Assembly: GCA_022539475.1 (NCBI GenBank)
Contig: VCMS01000167.1
Coordinates: forward strand, 1-64,000
Reading direction: 5' to 3'
DNA: 64,000 nt
From: Gracilaria domingensis
Taxonomy: Eukaryota; Rhodophyta; Florideophyceae; Gracilariales; Gracilariaceae
Each line of letters starts with the position of its first letter. Position 1 is the stretch's first letter. The translations under genes were made by a program, and so were the position numbers. The notes below the pieces were generated by a model. The model was not told the origin of the DNA, ran no database searches, and saw nothing but the letters and a program-made list of their open reading frames with translations. Positions 44,298 through 53,530 of this stretch are shown here, in pieces.

Positions 44298-44978
44298 ATG
44301 GGTACAATTGCTGCGGCTTTGGGACTATGGGACAATGAAAGGGAAGCTGTGAAGATGTACACTCCGAAAACTGGTGGTCGATTTCTGGGGACGACGAGAA
44401 AGTGCAAGCGCCAGACGCTGCACACCGACTTCAGTGGTCTGGTTACGAAGGAAACGATGAATACTGGTAACCCCGGATACTTTGTAATGGCCTCTGGGAA
44501 AGAGGGCTTTCCTCTCTGGGTGAGCGCTGGAAGCCATCAACTGGTGGGGATGAACAACCAACAGTTGCGAGTGATGTCGGAGCTGTATCCAGCGAAGAAG
44601 ATAATCATCCCACCGTACTCTGCATTCGTGGGCCGTGGTGATGTGACACATGCTGGAGCAAGTGGGAAGGACAAGGTGGATAGGCCTGAGTCTATGGATT
44701 TGCTGGTTAGATACCACCGTACATGTGACATGTACATGGTCCCAGAGGGCTACGCACTACCTGATGCTGTTCATCGGGTCCGGGATTTCCGACCCACGTT
44801 TGTCAATGGTGACGAGAAGGACGAGGCGGAGGATGAACTGTTGTCCGATAGGCAGGTTGGGGCGGTTGACATGGAAGAAGACCAAGTGATCGTGGAGATT
44901 GGCGTGGAAGCGGAGGCCGGTAGAACCGAAGTGCTCGAGAGCAGTAGTGATGACGATTTGCCAATAATGAGGCTGTGA
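44298..44978 (+). CDS. 2-oxoglutarate/Fe(II) oxygenase-like protein (PhyH-like)
   Basis: The frame is open from about 44212; the first ATG is 44298 (MGTIAAALGLWDNERE). A likely metal triad is visible: HTDF (H-x-D, near residue 48), then VSAGSHQLV typical of the double-stranded beta-helix, then GDVTHAGASG with the distal His about 78 residues later, and LLVRYHRTCD with a candidate 2-oxoglutarate-binding Arg. Such enzymes hydroxylate many substrates, including modified bases in nucleic acids. Its neighbour is a DNA methyltransferase-SET protein less than 100 bp away on the other strand, so oxidation of methylated DNA or histones is a reasonable guess, not shown. The C-terminal 50 residues are acidic and disordered. 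A cupin of other function is possible. Confidence 0.5.
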   Translation: MGTIAAALGLWDNEREAVKMYTPKTGGRFLGTTRKCKRQTLHTDFSGLVTKETMNTGNPGYFVMASGKEGFPLWVSAGSHQLVGMNNQQLRVMSELYPAKKIIIPPYSAFVGRGDVTHAGASGKDKVDRPESMDLLVRYHRTCDMYMVPEGYALPDAVHRVRDFRPTFVNGDEKDEAEDELLSDRQVGAVDMEEDQVIVEIGVEAEAGRTEVLESSSDDDLPIMRL

Positions 44979-45204
44979 GCGCCTCGAAGTGGATGAGTTG
45001 ATTAGTAAATTATGAGTGTCTTGCGAGTATTAAGAATAGTATACTATTGTAAGTCTATACATATGAACATAGAAAAGGTGCGGCAGGCTGGTAATTGAAC
45101 AAATTTCATACGTCTTTGGTCCAATAGCGAGCGTCTAATTGCAACATGCAACATGCTCAATATCGTTAACATCATTGGTGGCACCATTCAATTCGCAACT
45201 GAAC

Positions 45205-46170
45205 ATGAAGCGTTCTACCACTTCTGAAACTGCACTTAAGGTTGGTTTGAAGAGAAGTATGAAGATGAGAAGTCTATGCAGTTCCTGTCTATGCAATACT
45301 TGTGGCAGTATGGTGACTGTATCAGGAAAAATGGCAGAGGAACAGAGAGACTTGGCGGAAATTTCACCAAATACCTTGTCTAATTTCATATATGCCAATG
45401 GTTACGGTATATTAAGTTCTGTCGATGGAACGTTAAGAAGAGAAGGAGAGTCAATTCCAGAAGAAGTTGTGAAGTGTATGAAGTTCATTGACGAACGTGT
45501 TGGTTTCGGACTTGTCACAGGATGTGATATGGGCGACGTAGAGGGGAAAATGGAAGGACTCGGAGACTATAAGTTTGGTGTCTCGGCGAATCATGGACCT
45601 TTCCTCCATTTCTCTGACGAGAGAGAAATTAAGGCTGCATTCAATGATCACACTCTTGACCACACTGTTGACGGACTACTGTTACTGGAAAGGGATTTGA
45701 ATAGGAGGCATGGTATTTTGAATGATGATGAGAAGGGGTTCGTGGAGACCAGAAGTGATAGTGGCCTTCCCAATTTCGTCTACAACAAACTGTGGCAGTG
45801 GAGAGAAGAAGTAGATTCTGCTGTTGGGGACCTGTTGCAGAAGATGGATGCGTTTGTTATCTATCCCGGCGATAAAATTTGCGAGATTGTGGACAAGCGA
45901 TACACAAAAGGAAGCGGAGGAGCAAATCTTGTGGATAATGAACCGAGATTTATTGATACGGATGACGTTGTGACGTTCGGAAGTGCTTTGAGCGACGGTC
46001 CTTTGCATGAGATAGGCGTGTACGGCGTTCAAGTCAAAGAAGAGTGTATCCCGCGTGGAGTACACAACCTGTTCGAAAGCGTGGAGGATGTACATTCGAC
46101 AATTATGCTGGTGGCTCTGTTGTACGGCTACGAGGAAAAGCAGCACGATGAAAAACACCATGAATCATAA
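45205..46170 (+). CDS. HAD-superfamily (trehalose-phosphatase-like) protein, nucleophile replaced
   Basis: About 321 residues from the ATG at 45205. Motif I reads SSVDGTLRR, so the first Asp of the DxDGTL signature, the nucleophile in HAD phosphatases, is a Ser. Motif II is GFGLVTGCD. The fold region NFVYNKLWQWREEVD resembles the cap-adjacent part of trehalose-6-phosphate phosphatases, and a Gly-Ser-Ala-Leu-Ser-Asp near residue 260 may be the acidic motif IV. It is paralogous over most of its length to the minus-strand gene at 46223-47095, which keeps DIDGTL. Without the nucleophile it is probably not an active phosphatase and may be regulatory. An upstream TTG-initiated extension is possible but less likely. 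The two genes converge with 52 bp between stops. Confidence 0.6.
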   Translation: MKRSTTSETALKVGLKRSMKMRSLCSSCLCNTCGSMVTVSGKMAEEQRDLAEISPNTLSNFIYANGYGILSSVDGTLRREGESIPEEVVKCMKFIDERVGFGLVTGCDMGDVEGKMEGLGDYKFGVSANHGPFLHFSDEREIKAAFNDHTLDHTVDGLLLLERDLNRRHGILNDDEKGFVETRSDSGLPNFVYNKLWQWREEVDSAVGDLLQKMDAFVIYPGDKICEIVDKRYTKGSGGANLVDNEPRFIDTDDVVTFGSALSDGPLHEIGVYGVQVKEECIPRGVHNLFESVEDVHSTIMLVALLYGYEEKQHDEKHHES

Positions 46171-46222
46171 AAGGGTGCTGAGATATATACGACCCTTTTA
46201 TTACTGGGATTTTATATCCTAA

Positions 46223-47095
46223 CTAAATATTAGAGACATCGTAGTACTTGAAACAAATTCCGAGAGCATTTCTAAGCCATTGACATTTGCATTTTCTGTA
46301 CCCGTACAGCTCTGCCACACTTCTGATGGTCTCATGCACGTCCTCTATCGCATCAACAAGATATGTTGCCGCTGCTGGAGGGTCGTCTCCCTTCACATGA
46401 ACTGCCAGGGTTGCGATTTCATATAGAGCACCATCATTGGAGGCATTCCCGAAAGCAACGATTAAATGTGTGTCGAACTGGGGGTCGTCTTCAACCAAGG
46501 CCAGCGCCCCACTACTTTTCGTGAAACGAATGTCCCCTGTGTCACATTTTTCATCTTGAGGGTACGCAACCAGGTTCGGAAAGGATGTCAACACTTTTGA
46601 AATACCGGAGTTAACTTCTGTTTTCCACTTCGACAGTCCATTATACGTGAAGTTAGGGAGTCCACTGTATTTTCTAGTGCTCACAACTGCTTGTTGACGC
46701 TCTTCGTGAAGTCCGTGCGATTCATTTCAAGAGAGTGCAAGTTTCCCAAGTTCGGCTGCACATCTTTCGTAGCATTTTCTGTCAAGGACTTGATCAATTT
46801 CAGTACCATTGGATAATCTCACCCGTGCGCTTTGGTTTCCAGAGATGCCAAACGTGTAGCCACCCAGGTGCTCCATGCAACTCTCGGCATCCTCTATATC
46901 TCGCCCAGTAGCAATTCCGAAACCAACGCGTGCATTGATTTACTTCATACATGTGACTGTTTCGGCAGGAATGTTGTTCCCAGCTCTTTTCAGAGTACCG
47001 TCAATATCACTAATCACGCCGTCGCCATTTTCGAATATTTCGTTAGCCAGCTGCTGAGCAGTTACTTCTTGGGCTCTAACTTCTGAGTTATACAT
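46223..47095 (-). pseudogene. HAD-superfamily paralogue with intact motif I but two stop codons
   Basis: Minus-strand paralogue of 45205-46170. From the ATG at 47093-47095 it reads MYNSEVRAQEVTAQQLANEI, then ISDIDGTLKRAG with the full HAD nucleophile pair, then NARVGFGIATGRD (motif II). The same frame continues to VHETIRSVAELYGYRKC at the end. It is broken by two in-frame stops, a TAA at about 46938 directly after CMK and a TGA at about 46713. Frame, length and motifs are otherwise kept, so the loss looks recent. An intron over the first stop is possible but I see no good splice signals. Confidence 0.65.
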
Positions 47096-47742
47096 GTTTT
47101 GAAAGCTTTCGAAACGGTTCGTTTTGCAAATGGGTGTGGGTATACGAATGATAAGGATGTGATTGATGTTCACAAGGTGTTTCGTAGTATAAAAAGAGTC
47201 TAAGAACGACCATATACGGGTATTGTAGTACTGTTTTAAAACGTTACTAGAACGAGAAGCTTTTGCATCGATTTGCAGTAAAGAAAGGAAGATTTAGTCA
47301 TAAATTATCTGTACTGGTTCAAGTGGGTAAAGAAAACTATGAATATTTTCAACATGAGCTTAGAAATCAAGAAGAGTAAAACAACCTCCATTAGAGGTTG
47401 AAACTCATAAAAGGTTTACCTTACTTTATACGGGTGCCCCAAGTATTGCAAAGGCTTAGTTCTTTAGAAATATCACAATTTTGTACTTGTTTCGTTACTA
47501 GTATCGTGCACTTTAATGATGTGGAATGACCCTTTTCCATCTAGCAAAAACTTAGCCAGGTATTCGTGATAAGGGATGTAGGATTTAAAAGGGCATATTT
47601 GAACCGCAGAAGGACGAACAATATAAGTAATGTAATAGGAACAGGTTATTTAGATAAAGTATATTTAATGTTTAACTATCTTAAAAAACATTGTACCCAC
47701 ATCCATAAGGTCTAGATCACCGAAAAGTCATGTGATCTAACC
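47096..47742. other. AT-rich spacer
   Basis: About 650 bp with no supported gene. It is AT-rich, with poly-A/T runs and the divergent upstream region of the HAD pseudogene. A TATA-like TATAAAAAG on the minus strand cannot be assigned with confidence. The left part of the next gene's 3' region ends here. Confidence 0.5.
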
Positions 47743-48645
47743 TCAAAGCTGAAGAAATGGGGAGGGGGATAACTTTTCCTTAACAACGTTGACGTAGTTT
47801 GTATGAAAAGGAGCAGGGTCACCGCCTACGATGTTTCTTTCTTGGCCGGAGAACTCGTAGAAGTACGCGTTCCTAAACTGAAAGTCGGAGAAAGAAGTAG
47901 GGAAGCCAACGAGAGTTTTCGCATATGCAAGAAGTCGCCCAACGGTTTCTTTTAGGTTGAAAGTAGTACCTGTCTTAAGCGAAACTATCTTCAACAGGTC
48001 TTTCAATATTGTGAGCACAACCGTACTGCACTCCGTAGTGACTACGTTCATAGGAATGAAACCTCTTGAGGCCCCGACGATGTTGAACGCTGATAGCCAC
48101 ACGAGCTTCTCATAATAGCTTACGAGAAATGTGTGTTCGTCGACAACCCCGCAAGTGAGACCCATAGATCTAAACCTGTCTGCAACGTTGGAGACCCACT
48201 TTCCTGTTGCGACAGTGAGACCATCCGGACTTTGAGGAGCGACGCCATCCTGCGGAGCTGCGTTTCTTGAGAGGACACCAACGTATAGGACAACTTTTGA
48301 ACATTTGTCCACACCGAGCTTCGAAAGCAATGGTATGATGTCTCCATTCTGGAAGAAAACGAGATTCTCTCTGAGCGAATAAGGGCAAGCCTGAATTACG
48401 GTCTCCAGGGGGTTTTTTCTTCCATAAATTAGTAACGGTACATCAGAAAGATGAGAGGTAGCAGCCATGCTGCAGAATTCTTGTACGGAAATGACCATAT
48501 CTTCTTCGTTCGCCAGCATGGTACCTATACGCCCCCTTCCAACAATAACGGCCCGAGTTCTTCGGGTGGGAGATGAGACCTGAGGGACGTCAGAGTATCT
48601 GGGACTTGGAGGCGGAGTCGGAGGCATGTCGGACTGGGAGTTCAT
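47743..48645 (-). CDS. Ketopantoate-reductase-like (ApbA/PanE family) protein
   Basis: About 300 residues from the ATG at 48643-48645 (MNSQSDMPPTPPPSPRYSD). I prefer this start because the upstream frame extension is unlike the protein and the Pro-rich start leads directly into the domain. Residues 35-45 carry a Rossmann dinucleotide motif (AVIVGRGRIGTMLA). A central KVVLYVGVLSRNAAP segment and a C-terminal helical part with YYEKLVWLSAFNIVGA agree with the 6-phosphogluconate-dehydrogenase-type C-domain of ketopantoate reductases, where a conserved Lys sits at a similar place. Such enzymes use NADPH to reduce ketopantoate on the way to pantothenate. The match is by layout, so another NAD(P)-dependent reductase is possible. 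Divergently placed from the epimerase gene. Confidence 0.5.
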   Translation of the reverse strand: MNSQSDMPPTPPPSPRYSDVPQVSSPTRRTRAVIVGRGRIGTMLANEEDMVISVQEFCSMAATSHLSDVPLLIYGRKNPLETVIQACPYSLRENLVFFQNGDIIPLLSKLGVDKCSKVVLYVGVLSRNAAPQDGVAPQSPDGLTVATGKWVSNVADRFRSMGLTCGVVDEHTFLVSYYEKLVWLSAFNIVGASRGFIPMNVVTTECSTVVLTILKDLLKIVSLKTGTTFNLKETVGRLLAYAKTLVGFPTSFSDFQFRNAYFYEFSGQERNIVGGDPAPFHTNYVNVVKEKLSPSPFLQL

Positions 48646-49108
48646 TGCAAGTGTTCGATTGTTTTTGTGTGACGACAAAAATGGAAGATGGGGCGGAGAA
48701 CCGCTGCGGTAAAGAGTGATACTTAAGTACAAACTGCTGGGAAGCGCAGAACGGAAACATGGTTCACCTTGTGAAAGTGAACGAAATGTATGATATGTGA
48801 TTGTACTGAAGGAAAGATAGAGCTTGTATGAGACGACATGCCACAAAGTGTGGTGATGTTTTATGAAAACCAGGTGGAAGAGTAGAAAGTGTACAATGAA
48901 TGAAACAGAATTCGAACATGAATTGTAAAGTACGAGTTACGGGGAGCTTGAATACAGGATGAAAGGAGCCATTTTGGCTTCATAAATGGCGTGAACGGGT
49001 TCTATAGCTTCACTCGGATTGCCATAATCTTCTTTTTTATTGAAGTATAAAAGGGAAGTATGTCTGGGAGCGAGAGGTTTGGCGTTACTGAAGTTTTCGG
49101 TGTTCAGT
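48646..49108. promoter_or_regulatory. Divergent promoter region with a TATA box
   Basis: 463 bp between the reductase-like gene (minus) and the epimerase gene (plus). A TATA box TATAAAAG lies at 49046-49053, 56 bp before the epimerase ATG. No clear TATA box was recognised for the minus-strand gene. Nothing else is supported in this stretch. Confidence 0.5.
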
Positions 49109-49806
49109 ATGGATTCTCGTTTAATTATAGCGCCATCAATTTTGGCTTCAGACTTTGCTCGCCTTTCAGATGAAGCGAGTGCAATGGAAGAGGCTGGAGC
49201 GGAGTGGCTACATATAGATGTAATGGATGGTCATTTTGTGGCGAACCTTACTGTTGGACGGCCTGTTGTGAAAGCGCGGCGGAGGCATACAAAATTGTTT
49301 TTGGACTGTCATCTGATGGTATCAGATCCTGGGCGATGGATAAAAGACCTTGCAGAAGCAGGCGCAGACGGAGTCACATTTCATATCGAGAGTGTGGCTA
49401 AGGGACTAGAAAAGTGCGAGGTACCAACTGAGAAAGAGAACGAGGTTTTGACGGAATTATGTAACCGAATGAAAAGGATGGGAATGCAGGTTGGAGTTGC
49501 GTTGCGCCAGAATACGTCTATAAAGGTCGTAGAAGCACTTATGAAGTAAGGAGTTGTAGACATGTATTTATGATGACGTTGGAGCCATGGTTTGGAGGAC
49601 AGGCGTTTATAGAGGGTGTTCTTCATAAGGTGCGACATGCAAAGGAGTTGTACCCAAGAATAGGGATACAGGTGGATGGGGGTATTGGACTGAGTACTGT
49701 GAAAAGAGTAGTGAAGGCCGGTGCAAACATTTTAGTTGCAGGATCTGCCATCTTTGGCTCGAGTAACCCAGCTCATGTCATGGCTGGTTTTCGAAAGGTT
49801 GGTTAG
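49109..49806 (+). CDS. rpe: Ribulose-phosphate 3-epimerase, frame interrupted
   Basis: Interconverts ribulose 5-phosphate and xylulose 5-phosphate in the pentose phosphate and Calvin cycles. From the ATG at 49109: APSILASDFARL at the start, WLHIDVMDGHFV with a metal-binding Asp-Met-Asp, KLFLDCHLMV, GADGVTFHIES, and after the break WFGGQAF, IQVDGGIGLSTV and GANILVAGSAIF. All family landmarks are present, and there is no plastid transit peptide, so a cytosolic form is likely. The frame breaks between the TAA at 49547 and the ATG-like codon at 49570: about nine residues before the EPxFGGQ motif are missing or shifted. The gap is too short for a normal intron, so a recent frameshift or sequence error is likelier. 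EPGFGGQ reads EPWFGGQ here, a further sign of relaxed constraint. Confidence 0.85.
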
Positions 49807-50446
49807 ATATAGTAGCATAAAATTATTGTTTATTACATTGTTACGTTTGCGTGTTATCACAACTATATTCTCCGTCTTCATTGGAGATGTATTTCTCTTG
49901 TGTCACAACCGGGAAACGATGTGAGAGAACATCAATATATCCCCAGTGGACGCTGAGAGGGAGGATGAACTACTCTACGTGCTATCATTTTTACCCATCC
50001 GGTATCGAGTGGTAACATATTCTTTTTTTGTCACAACCCACATAGGATGTGACAGAAGAAGAAGATGCCCCCAGTCGAGACAGAGGGTGAGCTACTCTAA
50101 GTAGTATCACTAGTCCCTAGCTTGCCTCCACTCGCGATATCTTCCTGTTTTGTCATAACCACTGAGTGAGATTATGGCGGAAGAGAAAAATATCCCCGAG
50201 GGATGCGAGGAGGGTGGGGACTATGTGAGGGCGAAAGAGGGGACAGAGGGGTGGCGCTTCGATAGTGGAAGGTGCGGACGTGTACAGTAGATGTTTTGGC
50301 GGGAAATGGGATGAGGGAAACAGGGACAATCATGTTGCTGGATATAGCGCGTGCGGTTGGACACTAGTGGTGAACAGCACAGCTTAACTCTATTGCACTG
50401 TATCGCAGCGAAAACTTCGATCCATCTACTACTTCTTCTTCTGAAA
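49807..50446 (+). repeat. Three tandem units of about 125 bp, each with a covarying hairpin
   Basis: The stretch after the epimerase gene holds three diverged repeats. Each starts TGTCACAACC-like, forms a small hairpin, then runs through CCCCAG and, in the first two, CTACTCTA. The stems are TCACA/TGTGA (49903-49924), TGTCACA/TGTGACA (50029-50054) and CATAA/TTATG (50154-50176). The last changes both sides together. No gene is seen in 49807-50446. The first part may also be the epimerase 3' region. Confidence 0.55.
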
Positions 50447-51376
50447 ATGTCGAACGGATACGTGATGGATGAGGAGCTGTTGGCGCTGCTGGAGGGGAAG
50501 GAGGTACGGCCGACGCCGTCACCAAAGCGGGAAGAAGACGTGATTACGGCGGCTGGTCGGATGTCGCAGAAGAAGGAAGTGGCCGATGAAGGAAAGAAGT
50601 GTGAGGCGAGGAGAAGGGATGGAGATGAGGTGGAGAAGGGGGCAGAATTGGAGGTGGAGGGGGTCGCAATGGAGAGAAGGGGTGCGGTGCATCTGAGTCA
50701 GTTAGAGGTTGGAGACCAGATAGAGAGTGGGGGCGGAGAGGGTGACAGGGAGAGGTGGTTTGTGGGGGAGATGAAGGTGAGGGTGGGGATGTTGGGGTTG
50801 GTGATGAAGTAGCGACTGGACGATGGCATTGTGGAGATTTTCACGGAAATGGGAGGTGTTGTGCTGAGTGGGGGTGGCAGTGGTGTTTCGGTTGGGGCGA
50901 TTTCGAGCCTGCGGAATTCGTTTTTGGTATTGGGAGTGGAGATGAGGAATCATGTGTATGGGATAGTGGAGTGTGCGGGAAGGGAGGTTGGAGAGTTGCG
51001 GGAGGAGAATAGGGTTCTGAACGAGAGGTTGGACGTGCTGGAGAAGGAGGTGAAGGAGCTGGGCAAGAGGCAAAGATTGGTGGAAGAGGAGACGGTGAAA
51101 GGAGGTGTGGAATGAAAAACGGAGAAGGGAAGTGCGGGAAGGGTGGCGGTGCAGAAGGGGTCCCCTGTGACACCAAAGACAAACGGTGATGGGGTTGGGG
51201 ATGGGAAGAGCCGTCTGAAGAAGAGGCGTAAGGAAATGAAGAAGGTGGTGGAGGAGGTGCCGCGGGAGGGAGTCGGGGCTCCGGTGTTGACTGGGTTTAG
51301 GAGTGCGGCGGAGGCAGCGCGGACGGCGAAGGGGATTCTGAGGGGAGAGGAGGAGAGAAGGATGGGAGGGATGTGA
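50447..51376 (+). pseudogene. Purine-rich coiled-coil coding sequence, broken
   Basis: Not recognised. From the ATG at 50447 (MSNGYVMDEELLALLEGKE) a Glu/Lys-rich frame runs to about 50812. It continues in other frames at 50831-51115, with a clear coiled coil (REVGELREENRVLNERLDVL), and at 51143-51376, a Lys-rich tail ending near GFRSAAEAARTAKGI. The strong purine bias and matching character suggest one original gene of about 300 residues with two interruptions, at 50810-50830 and 51115-51143. These could be introns, but no convincing splice signals were seen. No function is proposed. Confidence 0.4.
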
Positions 51377-52314
51377 AGCCGTTTTGGGGCGAGGGGGCTA
51401 TACGAGAATGGGGAGAGTTGCCCACCTTACTTCTACTGAATGACGTTTACGGAGAGGGAGAGGGAGAATGCGAGCGCGTGATGGGCGAGAAATGGGTAAA
51501 GAGTGGGGGTGGTGGGGAATGGGAAGAAATGATCGGATGATTGAGGTGAGATGAGTTGCGATTGGCATTGCAACATGGGAGAAAATGGAAACGCAAACTA
51601 GCACGAACGCAGTTTTGAGAGAGGGTCGCGGAAAAGAGTGGATGGGGTGGTGAGGCAAAGTAGAACCTCTACAAAATCTAGGAGACCCAAGAATTAAACT
51701 GCGCGAGATGGAATTTAATACTCCAAAATTTCTTAATTTTTTGAGTGTCAGCCTCTGCCGCCCCCTCGCGCGCCCCAAATAGTCCAAAAACTAGCTTAGT
51801 TTCCAAAGCGAACAGACTATATTCCACTTTGCAGAACACAGACGTGGCGTACAATTCTGGCCAGGTATGCCACTTGTACGCCATTTGCAACCATCCGTAG
51901 CTGTTTCGTGTTACTTTCGCAGCATATTTTGTACGACAGTTGTATATAGCATTAGTACGCCAATAGTTTTAATACTGCAGTCTTTCAATTCTTCTAGGAA
52001 ATACTAAGTTCTATTTCACAAGAAAGTAAAATTTCTCTGCAAGTACTGCGACAAAACGACGAATTATCATGCGTGCTACAATCATTGCGTAAAATGCTGG
52101 CTTGTAAAGCACAGAGTCAAGCGCAGTCCATAATCTGTGAGGGAGAGAAAAAATGCGAGCGATGGGGAGGAAGAGGAGGAGGTGTTAGCTGGTATTGATG
52201 GCAATGGCGATGTATGTGGGAAGCAAGTGACACAGTTATCCTCTCATCCTGATAGAGAAGAATGAAGGATTATGAGTTTCTTACCTCCACGACCAACCAG
52301 CCCGCCTGAAATAG
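51377..52314. other. Spacer, nothing supported
   Basis: About 940 bp. The left part continues the purine-rich bias; the right part is AT-rich and ordinary. No open frame with sensible composition, no repeat shared with the rest of the window, and no strong hairpin was seen. Confidence 0.5.
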
Positions 52315-53530
52315 CTAGTGTAGTGCCTTTGAGTCACCGCGGCGAGAGATTGTGCGGCCTTGAGGCGCCGTGTGCTGTAGCACGCTTGACAAGCCACCGC
52401 TGCATGCACTTCTAGTGCCACCGACGACAAAAGATAATGGTTCCAGTATAGAAGCGCCGGGCGGCGGACCACGTAACGCGCTCCTGGAGGAGGGGCGAGA
52501 GCCTAAGAGCGAACATAAGTTACCAAGTCGGCGCCCAGCGCGGCTCGCTGTGATAGACGCATGGAGCTCCGAGCTGCCCGTTGTGGTGTGCGTCGATATA
52601 CGCAGCGCGGCAAGGCAAGAGAAGGTGCATATTCGGTGCCCTAAGTGGCGCGCCGCTGCTCTCTCCGATAGACGCACTGCGGTATGCACGGCATGCTGCG
52701 AGGCGCACCGCTAAGTGCACCACATTGATTCAACGTCCTACGCGGGGGACTGCAACAGGAAACAAAAGATGCAGATTGGTTTCCTTGTGTTTGGGGTCCC
52801 AGCCATCGGACAAAGATAGGCCTGGCGGCTCACTCCATGAGCCAGGAAAACGTTCTAGTTCAAAGCGCTAGATGCGGCGTTTCGACGCTCTCCGCCATAG
52901 GCGCTGACGCGCAAGCCCGCGCCGAAAGATGGGGCGGGGGTTAAAATAATTTAGCCATTACATCGGCGCGCCGAAAGGCGCGCTTCTAGTGAATGTGCGA
53001 CGTCCATAAAGAAGGGGTACTGGAGCGCCCCTTGCCGCAAAATGAGTAAGCACCAACAGTTGTGGCGCGTCCTTTGGTGCTCAGATGCAGCAGCGACAGA
53101 TGCCGTAGTGCGGCGTGCCCTGCAGCGCGAGAATCAAGCAGCAACCGTTTCGGAGCGCCGTCTGGCGAGAGAATCGGGCAAGGACAGTCTCTGTAGTGCG
53201 GTTCGATCTCGTGAGAGGCTCCAGCAGAGACAGTCGCCGTAGTGCGGCGCTCCTTGCTGCACGAGGATCGAGCTCCGACATTTGCCGGCACGACTTGCGC
53301 GTATGCAAGGCGCGCAGCAATATTCGCGCAGCTTTAATTGTTCTAGAGGCGGCAAAGACAGAAGCGCAGGGGATGTCAGACGGGTTCGCATTTTTGGCTT
53401 GCTACAGCAACGTTGTGAGCGAGGCAGACGGCGTTGAAGCACGGCTGCGCTTTGTGGTGTTGATGCAGCAGGTTTATGAGAACAGCGACGGCGGTGAAAG
53501 GCGACAATGTTAGACGCGGATTGCGGCGTT
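52315..53530. repeat. GC-rich field of degenerate tandem repeats (about 45-48 bp)
   Basis: A compositional island, much richer in GC than its neighbours and in CpG. At about 53000-53280 roughly six degenerate units can be lined up on the minus strand, each resembling GATTCTCG...GCGCCGCACTACGG followed by ACTGTCTCTGCTG. Similar but worse units with ATAGACGCA are at 52530-52720. Frames in both strands are open in places only because of the composition. No gene is supported. It could be a decayed minisatellite or the remains of a repeat-protein gene. Confidence 0.45.

Noticed and set aside
46223-47095. Stops in the HAD paralogue as a reassigned genetic code
   Set aside because: Other genes in the window end normally at TAA, TGA and TAG, and the plus-strand paralogue has no such codons.
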